A DNA stretch of 15,380 nt from Pseudomonadota bacterium (GTDB taxonomy: Bacteria; Pseudomonadota; Gammaproteobacteria; Burkholderiales; Burkholderiaceae_C). The stretch is from the NCBI GenBank assembly GCA_023438115.1, contig JAEZEB010000078.1, forward strand, positions 1 to 15,380. The letters run 5' to 3'. Below the pieces are notes generated by a model, which was not told the DNA's origin, searched no databases, and worked only from the letters and a program-made list of their open reading frames with translations. Positions 1 through 5,947 of this stretch are shown here, piece by piece. Each line of letters begins with the position of its first letter. Positions within the stretch are counted from its first letter, which is position 1. Made by a program: the position numbers and the translations under genes.

Positions 1-79
1 CGGTACAGCCGGTGGGCCGCCGCGCATCGGTGAAGTGCCCGACCTCGATGCCGTCGACGTCGGTCATGGAAGAGCTCAT
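1..79 (-). CDS. P1 family peptidase (DmpA/S58-like), N-terminal fragment
   Basis: Only the first 26 codons lie in the window; the gene continues past the left edge. The reading from the ATG at 79 has a second in-frame ATG at 67, followed by the motif TDVDGIEVGHFTD and then RRPTGCT. That arrangement (I-T-D-V-x-G-x-x-V-G-H-x-T-D followed by GCT) is the usual N-terminus of P1/DmpA (MEROPS S58) peptidases. These are self-processing Ntn-type aminopeptidases or amidases that cleave N-terminal residues or cyclic/beta-linked amides. The catalytic autoproteolysis site is outside the window. No Shine-Dalgarno is visible before either ATG. A CATAAT hexamer ends 6 nt before the ATG at 79, so a leaderless mRNA starting there is plausible. 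Family assignment is by motif memory on a short fragment. Confidence 0.7.
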   Translation of the reverse strand, partial: MSSSMTDVDGIEVGHFTDARRPTGCT

Positions 80-85
80 GGGACG

Positions 86-91
86 ATTATG
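86..91 (-). promoter_or_regulatory. -10-like hexamer CATAAT directly before P1 peptidase start
   Basis: On the minus strand CATAAT (5/6 to TATAAT) is followed by 6 nt and the ATG at 79. Transcription would start at or next to the start codon. No recognisable -35 lies 17 bp upstream, and there is no ribosome binding site. Confidence 0.4.
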
Positions 92-137
92 TCCGCCGGG
101 CCCTGGGCCGGCGCAGGCGCCGCGGACGGCTGTGGCG

Positions 138-482
138 TCAGGCCATCGCCGCCATGCGCCGGCAATGGTCGGCGCACAGGCGGCAGGCTTCGGCGCATTG
201 CTGGCAATGGTCCTGGTCGTGGCGCGCGCATTCCTCGGCGCAGGCGGCGCAGACGTCGGCGCAGAACGCGCAGGCGCGCGGCGCGAAGTCGCTGCCGCCG
301 GACATCAGGGCCACCGCGAGCTGGCAGGCCTGCGCGCAGTCCATGTCCAGGCCGATGCAGCGGGCCATGTGCTTGACGTCGGGCTCCTGCAGGCAGCAGG
401 CCGCGCAGTGGTTGCAGGCCACCACGCAGTTCTGGCAGGCGGCGATGCACGCCTGGTAGTCCTCGTACTTCTCGTGCGACAT
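138..482 (-). CDS. Cytosolic copper-storage-type four-helix-bundle protein (DUF326/Csp3-like)
   Basis: A 114-residue protein with 20 cysteines, many spaced C-x3-C or C-x2-C along predicted helices (C12, C16, C19, C23, C26, C29/C30, C42, C49, C53, then ten more between about residue 70 and the C-terminus). This is the pattern of the DUF326 four-helix-bundle copper-binding family. Characterised Csp proteins line the inside of the bundle with cysteine thiolates and store many Cu(I) ions. There is no signal peptide, so it matches the cytosolic Csp3 type rather than exported Csp1. Start at 482 is supported by AAGGAGA about 5 nt upstream. A TAGACT -10-like hexamer lies at 505-510 and several inverted repeats lie beyond it. 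The exported DUF411 metal-binding protein just upstream on the same strand supports a copper-handling role. Copper binding is inferred from family, not shown here. Confidence 0.88.
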   Translation of the reverse strand: MSHEKYEDYQACIAACQNCVVACNHCAACCLQEPDVKHMARCIGLDMDCAQACQLAVALMSGGSDFAPRACAFCADVCAACAEECARHDQDHCQQCAEACRLCADHCRRMAAMA

Positions 483-504
483 GGGGCTCTCCTTGGCTGC
501 GGCC

Positions 505-510
505 AGTCTA
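505..510 (-). promoter_or_regulatory. -10-like hexamer TAGACT for the copper-storage gene
   Basis: On the minus strand CTAGACT lies upstream of the AAGGAG ribosome binding site, predicting a 5' leader of roughly 16 nt. The position expected for a -35 is occupied by the 17-bp inverted repeat at 521-537 rather than by a sigma-70 -35. Confidence 0.35.
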
Positions 511-520
511 GGAAGCCCTC

Positions 521-577
521 GTGCGCCCGCGGCGCACCCGTGCAGGTGCTTACGCCTGCATGTGCCGGGTTACATGC
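521..577. repeat. Cluster of inverted repeats between DUF411 gene and copper-storage gene
   Basis: Three short perfect inverted repeats follow one another. GTGCGCC-CGC-GGCGCAC is at 521-537 (7-bp arms). TGCAGG-8 nt-CCTGCA is at 541-560. GCATGT-8 nt-ACATGC is at 558-577. The last two share bases 558-560, so as RNA hairpins they would be mutually exclusive. They lie just downstream of the DUF411 stop and upstream of the copper-storage gene's -10. They could act as operator, attenuator or terminator. No T-run follows in the leftward direction, so a standard intrinsic terminator is not supported. Confidence 0.5.
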
Positions 578-595
578 GGCCGCGCCGCGCAGGGC

Positions 596-1072
596 TCAGC
601 CCTTGTTGTACGACGAGAAGGTGCGGGTGCGGCCGTCCCGGAGCACGAGCAGCACGTCGTAGGGATCGCGCCGGTTGCCGTAGGCCGGGCCGTCCATGCC
701 GGGCGAGCCGACCGGCATGCCGGGCACCGTGAGGCCGATGCCCTCCGGCTTCTGCGCGAGCAGCCGGCGGATGTCGGCGGCGGGAACGTGGCCCTCGACG
801 GCATAACCGCCCACCAGGCCCGTGTGGCAGGAACCCAGGCGCTGGGGGATGCCCAGCTTCGCGCGCATCGCGGCGTTGCCGGTTTCGTTGACCTTCACCG
901 CGAAGCCGTGATCCTGCAGGTGCCGCACCCAGTCGCCGCAGCAGCCGCAGTTCGGGTCCTTCCAGATCTCCACCAGCACGCGCTTGCCGGCGGCCTGCTG
1001 CGCCAGCGAGGCGAAGGGAAGGGCGGCGGCGGCCAGCAGCAGCCCGCGGCGGAGGGTCGAAGTGGTGCTCAT
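596..1072 (-). CDS. DUF411 exported metal-binding protein
   Basis: 158 residues from the ATG at 1072. The longer open frame to 1159 is probably not coding. Residues 1-24 form a signal peptide with Arg8-Arg9 before a Leu/Ala-rich stretch and an A-x-A-type end, possibly Tat-type. The mature part opens with a thioredoxin-like beta strand and the DUF411 signature DPNCGCCGDW (C42, C44, C45). Further on come SCHT and a Met-rich loop (GMPVGSPGM), as is usual in DUF411. Family members are often linked to copper or other metal resistance, but their biochemical role is not established; the Cys/His/Met set suggests periplasmic metal binding. It lies upstream of the copper-storage gene on the same strand, separated by 113 bp of inverted repeats, so it may be co-transcribed or separately controlled. 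No Shine-Dalgarno is seen before the chosen start; TAAGAT ends 7 nt upstream. Confidence 0.88.
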   Translation of the reverse strand: MSTTSTLRRGLLLAAAALPFASLAQQAAGKRVLVEIWKDPNCGCCGDWVRHLQDHGFAVKVNETGNAAMRAKLGIPQRLGSCHTGLVGGYAVEGHVPAADIRRLLAQKPEGIGLTVPGMPVGSPGMDGPAYGNRRDPYDVLLVLRDGRTRTFSSYNKG

Positions 1073-1079
1073 GCGGCCG

Positions 1080-1085
1080 ATCTTA
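1080..1085 (-). promoter_or_regulatory. -10-like hexamer TAAGAT directly before DUF411 start
   Basis: On the minus strand TAAGAT (4/6 to consensus) is followed by 7 nt and the ATG at 1072. No ribosome binding site is present between them, so the predicted transcript is leaderless. No clear -35. Confidence 0.4.
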
Positions 1086-1112
1086 GGGCGGAGCGGCAAC
1101 TCCCGGCTTGCG

Positions 1113-1180
1113 GCAGGACAAATCCTACAGGGGGTCCAGAAGATTCGTACGGCCCGCAATCGCTGGGCTTCCTACAGTGG
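1113..1180 (+). promoter_or_regulatory. Two CCTACAG boxes upstream of the YqjD-like gene
   Basis: CCTACAG occurs at 1124-1130 and again at 1171-1177, with starts 47 bp apart. The first is embedded in GCAGGACAAATCCT (1113-1126). That string recurs with one mismatch at 15174-15187, upstream of the last gene in the window. Similar GCCTACACGG boxes lie upstream of the KaiC-like gene. The second copy can also be read as a -10 (TACAGT, 1173-1178) giving a leader of about 54 nt. Activator site versus promoter core cannot be decided from sequence alone. Confidence 0.4.
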
Positions 1181-1238
1181 GAGGCTTCGGCCCGCGAGGC
1201 CGCGCAAGTTCCGCAACGACCACCCAGAGAGGACCACA

Positions 1239-1532
1239 ATGAACGCCGACACGTCGACCCAGAACCCGTTCCCGACCAGCGCCGAGCAGACCGGCGGCGG
1301 CAGCACCAACGGCGGGCTCAACGGCGACGCCAACCGCGTGCGCCGCATGGCGCAGAGCCTGCATGAAGCCGTCGATTCCCTGGAGCAGAAGCTGGGCGAG
1401 GGCAGCGAGCGCGTGATGAGCATGCAGCAGGAATACGGCGACATGGCCCGCGAGCAGGTGCGCAGCAACCCGCTGGCCGCCCTGGGCGTCGCCTTCGCGG
1501 CCGGTTTCATCATCGCCAAGATCCTGCGCTGA
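1239..1532 (+). CDS. ElaB/YqjD/DUF883-type membrane-anchored protein
   Basis: 97 residues. Residues 1-30 are a polar, Gly/Asn/Thr-rich low-complexity tail. Residues about 33-75 form a long amphipathic helix rich in Glu, Gln and Arg. Residues about 78-94 form a single C-terminal membrane helix with small-residue spacing (NPLAALGVAFAAGFIIAKIL) ending in a basic residue. This is the layout of the ElaB/YqjD/DUF883 family. E. coli YqjD is a stationary-phase inner-membrane protein that binds ribosomes through its N-terminal part. The start is fixed by AGAGAGGA at 1226-1233, a good Shine-Dalgarno. The gene stands alone, divergent from the DUF411 gene and convergent with the phosphodiesterase. The paired CCTACAG boxes upstream hint at condition-dependent expression. 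Ribosome binding in this organism is inference. Confidence 0.8.
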   Translation: MNADTSTQNPFPTSAEQTGGGSTNGGLNGDANRVRRMAQSLHEAVDSLEQKLGEGSERVMSMQQEYGDMAREQVRSNPLAALGVAFAAGFIIAKILR

Positions 1533-1537
1533 GGCGG

Positions 1538-1554
1538 GGCCGCGGGACGCGGCC
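1538..1554. terminator. GC-rich hairpin between convergent genes
   Basis: GGCCGCG-GGA-CGCGGCC forms a perfect 7-bp stem with a 3-nt loop, 5 nt after the YqjD-like stop and 17 nt before the phosphodiesterase stop. Only TTCCT follows on the plus strand, so the U-tract is poor. Position between convergent genes suggests a bidirectional terminator. Confidence 0.5.
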
Positions 1555-1571
1555 TTCCTGCGCAGCAGCCC

Positions 1572-2519
1572 TCAGCGCGCGGGCGCGGGGGCAGGCAGCG
1601 GCATGCCCCGCCGCTGCAGGACCGCCCGCAGGCGGTCGGGGTAGTCGGTGATCAGCCCGTCCACGCCCCAGTCCACCAGGCGTTCCATGTCCGCCGGTTC
1701 GTTCACCGTCCACGGCACCACGCGCAGGCCCAGCGCCTGCGCTTCCTTCACGAGCGCTTCCGAGAGCGTCCCCATGCCGGGCGCCCACGTGGCACCGCCG
1801 GCGGCCTTCACCAGGCGCGGCACGCTGCCGTGGTCCTCCAGGCGCAGGCCCGCCGTCCAGGCCGGGTCCTTCACGTTGCCGCTGGTCAGGTAGGCCGTCG
1901 CGATGTGCGGGGCGCGCTGCTGCACGCGCTGCAGGCTGCGCCAGTCGAAACTCTGGATGGTGACCCGGTCGGCCAGGCCCGCCTCGGTGACCGCCTGGAG
2001 CAGGGCGTCGGTCATGGCCTCCACGGACACAGTGGCATCGGGCTGCCTGGGCGACAGCTTCGTCTCGATGTTGAAGCGCACCGGCGCGCCGCGTTCGGCC
2101 ACCAGCGCGAACACCTGCGCCAGCGAAGGGATGCGCGCGCCGTCGCGCGGCTGCTGCTGCGCGAAGGTGCGGGCGTAAGGCGTTTCCGGATCGATGCGGC
2201 CGACGTCGTAGGCCTGCAGCTGCGCGAAGGTGAGGGTGCTCAGCCGCGGACCTCGCTCGGCAAGCCAGCGGCCCGAGGCGTCGCGCGTGATCGCCGGGTT
2301 CAGCGTGGGATCGTGCGAGACCACCAGCACGCCGTCGCCGGTGACACCCACGTCGAGCTCCAGCGTGCTCACGCCGAGGTCCAGGGCGCGCGCAAAGGCG
2401 GGCAGTGTGTTCTCGGGTTCGAGCCCGCGCGCGCCGCGGTGGCCCTGGAGGTCGAAGGCGCCGGCGGCGCCGGCCAGCAGCGCGAGCAGCAGCGCCGTGG
2501 TGGTCGGAAGGAAGCGCAT
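1572..2519 (-). CDS. Exported glycerophosphodiester phosphodiesterase
   Basis: 315 residues from the ATG at 2519. Residues 1-21 are a typical Sec signal peptide (hydrophobic Leu/Ala core, then GAFDLQ). The GDPD TIM-barrel motifs follow: G-H27-R28-G, E36-N37-T38, E54-x-D56 (Ca2+/metal ligands) and the second catalytic His in S-H69-D-P. Later come FNIETK and the C-terminal motif WTVNEPADMERLVDWGVDGLITDYPD. The enzyme hydrolyses deacylated phospholipids such as glycerophosphocholine to glycerol-3-phosphate and an alcohol; with its signal peptide it should act in the periplasm. It is transcribed divergently from the acyl-CoA synthetase over a 111-bp gap. The open frame extends far upstream only because of high GC content; the signal peptide fixes this start. 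No Shine-Dalgarno; a weak CATCAT hexamer ends 6 nt upstream. Confidence 0.93.
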   Translation of the reverse strand: MRFLPTTTALLLALLAGAAGAFDLQGHRGARGLEPENTLPAFARALDLGVSTLELDVGVTGDGVLVVSHDPTLNPAITRDASGRWLAERGPRLSTLTFAQLQAYDVGRIDPETPYARTFAQQQPRDGARIPSLAQVFALVAERGAPVRFNIETKLSPRQPDATVSVEAMTDALLQAVTEAGLADRVTIQSFDWRSLQRVQQRAPHIATAYLTSGNVKDPAWTAGLRLEDHGSVPRLVKAAGGATWAPGMGTLSEALVKEAQALGLRVVPWTVNEPADMERLVDWGVDGLITDYPDRLRAVLQRRGMPLPAPAPAR

Positions 2520-2577
2520 CGCCCGATGATGCCACCGCGCCTGCGTCGCCTCGGTGACGCCCGTGGGGCTTCCCCCC

Positions 2578-2606
2578 ATGACCGGCGGGCGCGGCTTCGC
2601 TATGGT
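2578..2606 (+). promoter_or_regulatory. Predicted sigma-70-like promoter of the acyl-CoA synthetase gene
   Basis: ATGACC at 2578-2583 (4/6 to TTGACA) and TATGGT at 2601-2606 (4/6 to TATAAT) are separated by exactly 17 bp. Transcription would begin near 2613, leaving a leader of about 18 nt before the ATG at 2631 that contains a weak GAGAAG ribosome binding site. Confidence 0.4.
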
Positions 2607-2630
2607 CGGCCGCTGGATTCGAGAAGCCTC

Positions 2631-4328
2631 ATGGATCGCCCGCACCACCCGTTCTGGCCCAAGCGCCTGCCCCGCGCCCTCACACCCCCCGCCACCTCGC
2701 TGTGGGACAACCTCGCCATCAGCGCCCGCCGCTACCCGTCCCGCTCCGCCATCGTGTTCTTCGGCCGTGCGTACGCCTATGCCGAGGTGCAGCGGCAGGC
2801 CGAGCGCCTGGCCGCGCGGCTGCACGCGCTGGGCGTGCGCAAGGGCGACCGCGTGCTGCTGGACATGCAGAACTGCCCGCAGCTGCTGATCGCGCACTTC
2901 GCCATCCTGCGTGCCAACGCGGTAGTGGTGCCGGTCAACCCGATGAACCGTGCCGAGGAATTGAAGCACTACATCCTCGATCCGGAAGCCAGGGTGGCGA
3001 TCACCACAAGCGACCTGGCCCCCGAGATCGCGCGCGCCGACGCGCAGCTGCCCGCGGCCGACCGCCTCGCGCACCTGGTGGTCACGCAGTTCACCGACGC
3101 CTTCGATGCGCAGTCGCCGGAAGCGCAGGCCATGCCGCCGGCGTGGAAGGACTGGCTGCTTGCGCGCCATGACCTGCCTTCGCTGGAGAGCGGCGAGGTG
3201 ATCGCCTGGTCGGAGGCGCTGGACAACGACCTGCCGCTGCCGCCGCTGGAAGTCGGGCCGGAAGACCTCGCCGTGCTGCCCTATACCAGCGGCACCACCG
3301 GCAACCCGAAGGGCTGCATGCACCCGCACCGCAGCCTGATGCACAACGCGATGGCCAGCAGCCTCTGGGGCAACGCGACGCCTGAAACCGTCACGCTGCT
3401 GGTGGTGCCCATGTTCCACATCACGGGCATGGTGAGCGTGATGCACTCGAACATCTACACGGGTTCGACGCTGGTGATGATGCCGCGCTGGGACCGCGAC
3501 GTCGCCGGGCGGCTGATCTCCACGTACCGCGTGACCAACTGGACCAACATCCCCACCATGGTCATCGACCTGATGGGAAGTCCGGACTTCTCCAGCTACG
3601 ACCTCTCCAGCCTGCAGTACATCGGCGGCGGCGGCGCGGCGATGCCGCAGGCCGTCGCCCAGCGCCTGCAGGAGCAGTTCGGCCTGCGCTACGTGGAAGG
3701 CTACGGCCTCACGGAGACGGCCGCGCCCTCGCACAGCAACCCTCCCGACGCGCCGCGCCAGCAGTGCCTGGGCATCCCCTTCATGAGCTGCGACGCGCGC
3801 GTGATCGATCCCGAGACGCTGGCCGAGATGCCGCCGGGCGAGCAGGGCGAGATCATCGTGCACGGCCCGATGGTGTTCGACGGCTACTGGAAGCGGCCTG
3901 AGGCCACGGAAGCGGCCTTCCTCACCTTCGCCGGCAAGCGCTTCTTCCGCACCGGCGATCTCGGACGCATGGACGAGGACGGCTATTTCTTCATCACCGA
4001 CCGCCTCAAGCGCATGATCAACGCGTCCGGCTTCAAGGTCTGGCCGGCGGAGGTCGAGGCGCTCATGTTCCGCCATCCCGCGGTGCAGGAGGCCTGCGTG
4101 ATCGCCGCGCGCGACAGCTATCGCGGCGAGACGGTCAAGGCCGTCGTGGTGCTGCGCCCGGCGTTCCGCGGCCAGGTGAGCGAGGAGGACATCGTTGCCT
4201 GGTGCCGCCAGAACATGGCCGTTTACAAGGTGCCGCGCATCGTGCAGTTCGCCGACGCCCTGCCCAGGAGCGGCAGCGGCAAGGTGATGTGGAGGGCGCT
4301 GCAGGAAGCCGAGCGCGAACGCGCCTGA
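2631..4328 (+). CDS. Acyl-CoA synthetase / long-chain fatty-acid--CoA ligase family (AMP-binding)
   Basis: 565 residues, usual length for FadD-type acyl-CoA synthetases. It activates a carboxylic acid through an acyl-adenylate and then transfers it to CoA. Motifs in order: P-loop YTSGTTGNPKG (residues 218-228); GYGLTET (357-363), which binds the adenylate; a TGDLGRMDEDGYF segment with the ATP-ribose-binding Asp; TDRLKRMINASGFKVWP (hinge and CoA-site region); and near the C-terminus SGSGKV with the adenylation lysine K551. No signal peptide or membrane helix, so it is cytoplasmic or peripheral. The start at 2631 (MDRPHHPFW) follows GAGAAG and a plausible promoter. The exact chain-length preference cannot be read from sequence; medium- or long-chain or aryl acids are all possible. 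The divergent phosphodiesterase suggests a link with phospholipid turnover, which is only inference. Confidence 0.9.
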   Translation: MDRPHHPFWPKRLPRALTPPATSLWDNLAISARRYPSRSAIVFFGRAYAYAEVQRQAERLAARLHALGVRKGDRVLLDMQNCPQLLIAHFAILRANAVVVPVNPMNRAEELKHYILDPEARVAITTSDLAPEIARADAQLPAADRLAHLVVTQFTDAFDAQSPEAQAMPPAWKDWLLARHDLPSLESGEVIAWSEALDNDLPLPPLEVGPEDLAVLPYTSGTTGNPKGCMHPHRSLMHNAMASSLWGNATPETVTLLVVPMFHITGMVSVMHSNIYTGSTLVMMPRWDRDVAGRLISTYRVTNWTNIPTMVIDLMGSPDFSSYDLSSLQYIGGGGAAMPQAVAQRLQEQFGLRYVEGYGLTETAAPSHSNPPDAPRQQCLGIPFMSCDARVIDPETLAEMPPGEQGEIIVHGPMVFDGYWKRPEATEAAFLTFAGKRFFRTGDLGRMDEDGYFFITDRLKRMINASGFKVWPAEVEALMFRHPAVQEACVIAARDSYRGETVKAVVVLRPAFRGQVSEEDIVAWCRQNMAVYKVPRIVQFADALPRSGSGKVMWRALQEAERERA

Positions 4329-4359
4329 GGGCGGGAACCGGCGTCGGCTGTCGGATTGT

Positions 4360-4393
4360 GCCTACACGGGGGCCTCGAGCGGCCGGGTAGCAT
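4360..4393 (+). promoter_or_regulatory. GCCTACACGG box plus TAGCAT upstream of the KaiC-like gene
   Basis: GCCTACACGG at 4360-4369 is followed after 18 bp by TAGCAT (4388-4393), which can serve as a -10 with a leader of about 33 nt. The same box occurs at 15207-15216 with TAGAAA 19 bp beyond it. If the TAG hexamers are the -10s, both boxes centre on the -35 region. Alternatively TACACG itself could be a -10. Confidence 0.4.
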
Positions 4394-4432
4394 TTGCTGC
4401 GCAGCCGCACCAATCGCGGCTGTTGGTATTGG

Positions 4433-5947
4433 ATGAGACTCACGACGCCCCTGGACTCCCTGCCCTCGCAACCCCGCGCCTCCACCGGCATCGCCGGCCT
4501 GGACGACGTGCTGGGTGGCGGCCTTCCCACGAACCATGTCTACCTGGTGGAGGGCAACCCCGGGTCGGGCAAGACCACCCTCGGGCTGCACTTCCTGCTC
4601 GAAGGCGTGCGCCGCCGGGAGAAGGGCCTGTATGTCACGCTGTCGGAGACGGCGGAGGAGCTGCGCACCGTCGCCTCCTCGCACGGCTGGACCCTGGACG
4701 GCGTGGAGCTGTTCGAGCTTCTCAGCGCCGAAGGCCTGAGCCTGGACCTGCAGCAATCCATCCTCCATCCCTCGCAGATCGAGCTGGGCGAGACGGTGCG
4801 CGGCGTCATCGCCGCCGTCGAGCGCCTGCGTCCCCAGCGGGTGGTGTTCGACAGCCTGTCCGAGATGCGCCTGCTCGCGCAGGACACCCTGCGCTACCGC
4901 CGCCAGGTGCTGGCGCTGAAAAAATTCTTCGCCGACCAGGGCTGCACCGTGCTGCTGCTGGACGACCGCTCCAGCCGCGACGCCGACGAGCAGCTGCACA
5001 GCATCGCGCACGGCGTGATCAACCTGGAGCAGTCGGTGGACCAGTACGGCCCCGAGCGGCGCCGCATGCGCGTGATGAAGATGCGCGGCATCCGCTTCCG
5101 GGGTGGCGAACACGATTTCGTGCTGGACACCGGCGGCCTGTCCGTCTTCCCGCGCCTGGTGGCGGCGGAACACCGCATGGACGCGGAGCACAGCGTCGTC
5201 GGCAGCGGCGTCGAGAAGCTCGACGCGCTCATGGGCGGCGGCCTGGCTCGCGGCAGCAACGTGCTGTTCAACGGTCCTTCCGGCGTCGGCAAGACCACCA
5301 CCGCCATGGTGTGCGCGCTGTCCGCGTTGCGCCGCGGCGAACGCGTCGTCTACTACCTGTTCGACGAAGGGCTGTCGACGCTGCTGGTGCGCGGCAAGGC
5401 CCTGGGCCTGGACCTGGAGCCTTTCCTGCGCAGCGGCGACCTCAGCGTGGTGACGCTCGACCCGGCGGAAGTCTCGCCCGGCGAGTTTGCGCACATGGCG
5501 CGCCACGCCGTGGAGGATGCGGGCGCGCAGATGGTCGTGATCGACAGCCTCAACGCGTACCTTCAGGCGATGCCGGGCAGCAAGTACCTGATGCTGCAGA
5601 TGCACGAGCTGCTCACCTACCTGAACCACCGCAACGTGGTGACGATCCTGATCCTCGGGCAGCACGGCTTGCTCGGCGAACTGCGCGCGGACATCGACAT
5701 GAGCTACCTGGCCGACGCCATCCTGCTGTTCCGCTTCTTCGAGGCCCGCGGCCACCTGCTGAAGGCCGTCTCCATGGTCAAGAGCCGCACGAACCGGCAC
5801 GAGCAGACCATCCGCGAATTCCGCCTGGGCTCCGGCGGCCTGGAAGTGGGCGAGGCGCTGACCGACTTCGAGGGCGTGCTGGCCGGCGTGACCGCCTATC
5901 GCGGCAGCCACGCGCTGCTGGGCGACGCGAGCGTGGCCCGGTCATGA
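4433..5947 (+). CDS. KaiC-like double-domain RecA/RAD55-family ATPase
   Basis: 504 residues with two KaiC ATPase domains (about 12-250 and 255-490), as in cyanobacterial KaiC (519 aa). Walker A motifs: GNPGSGKT at 41-48 and GPSGVGKT at 281-288. Walker B-type strands end in VVFDS and VVIDS. The catalytic carboxylate pairs of KaiC appear as S71-E72 and D311-E312. At the position of KaiC's phosphorylation dyad (S431/T432) the alignment by eye gives S424-Y425, and the T426 equivalent is Ala. The expected role is an oligomeric ATPase acting as timer or switch in signalling. The ATG at 4433 has no clear Shine-Dalgarno; upstream TTG (4394) is possible but less likely. Its TGA overlaps the ATG of the histidine kinase (ATGA), so the two are translationally coupled. 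No KaiA or KaiB is in the window, so a clock function should not be assumed. Confidence 0.9.
   Translation: MRLTTPLDSLPSQPRASTGIAGLDDVLGGGLPTNHVYLVEGNPGSGKTTLGLHFLLEGVRRREKGLYVTLSETAEELRTVASSHGWTLDGVELFELLSAEGLSLDLQQSILHPSQIELGETVRGVIAAVERLRPQRVVFDSLSEMRLLAQDTLRYRRQVLALKKFFADQGCTVLLLDDRSSRDADEQLHSIAHGVINLEQSVDQYGPERRRMRVMKMRGIRFRGGEHDFVLDTGGLSVFPRLVAAEHRMDAEHSVVGSGVEKLDALMGGGLARGSNVLFNGPSGVGKTTTAMVCALSALRRGERVVYYLFDEGLSTLLVRGKALGLDLEPFLRSGDLSVVTLDPAEVSPGEFAHMARHAVEDAGAQMVVIDSLNAYLQAMPGSKYLMLQMHELLTYLNHRNVVTILILGQHGLLGELRADIDMSYLADAILLFRFFEARGHLLKAVSMVKSRTNRHEQTIREFRLGSGGLEVGEALTDFEGVLAGVTAYRGSHALLGDASVARS

Noticed and set aside
1073..1159. Longer N-terminus for the DUF411 protein
   Set aside because: It would place 29 residues before a textbook signal peptide and run over the region that holds the TAAGAT hexamer and the repeated CCTACAG box.
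4012..4057. Possible mobile-element or transfer boundary near the synthetase 3' end
   Set aside because: No inverted terminal repeats, target-site duplications, integrase or change of codon use were found here or elsewhere in the window.
1572..4076. 834-codon open frame on the minus strand running through the whole acyl-CoA synthetase gene into the phosphodiesterase
   Set aside because: The part beyond 2519 has Arg/His/Ala/Val-rich composition typical of antisense frames in GC-rich DNA. The phosphodiesterase has its own signal peptide at 2519, and the synthetase motifs on the plus strand are unambiguous.
4394..4396. TTG as an alternative start of the KaiC-like gene
   Set aside because: It would begin directly after the putative -10 TAGCAT, has no Shine-Dalgarno, and adds a Cys/Trp-rich stretch not expected in KaiC. 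The ATG at 4433 is preferred, although it also lacks a strong Shine-Dalgarno.
4223..5911. 562-codon minus-strand open frame opposite the KaiC-like gene
   Set aside because: Composition is His/Ala/Gln/Val-rich with no motif or start context; it is an antisense shadow.
4423..5943. Open frame continuous with the histidine kinase across the entire KaiC-like gene, which could suggest a 1074-residue fusion
   Set aside because: The translation before 5944 is Arg/Pro/Ala/Gly-rich noise, while the overlapping frame carries two intact KaiC domains. The kinase starts naturally at the ATGA overlap.
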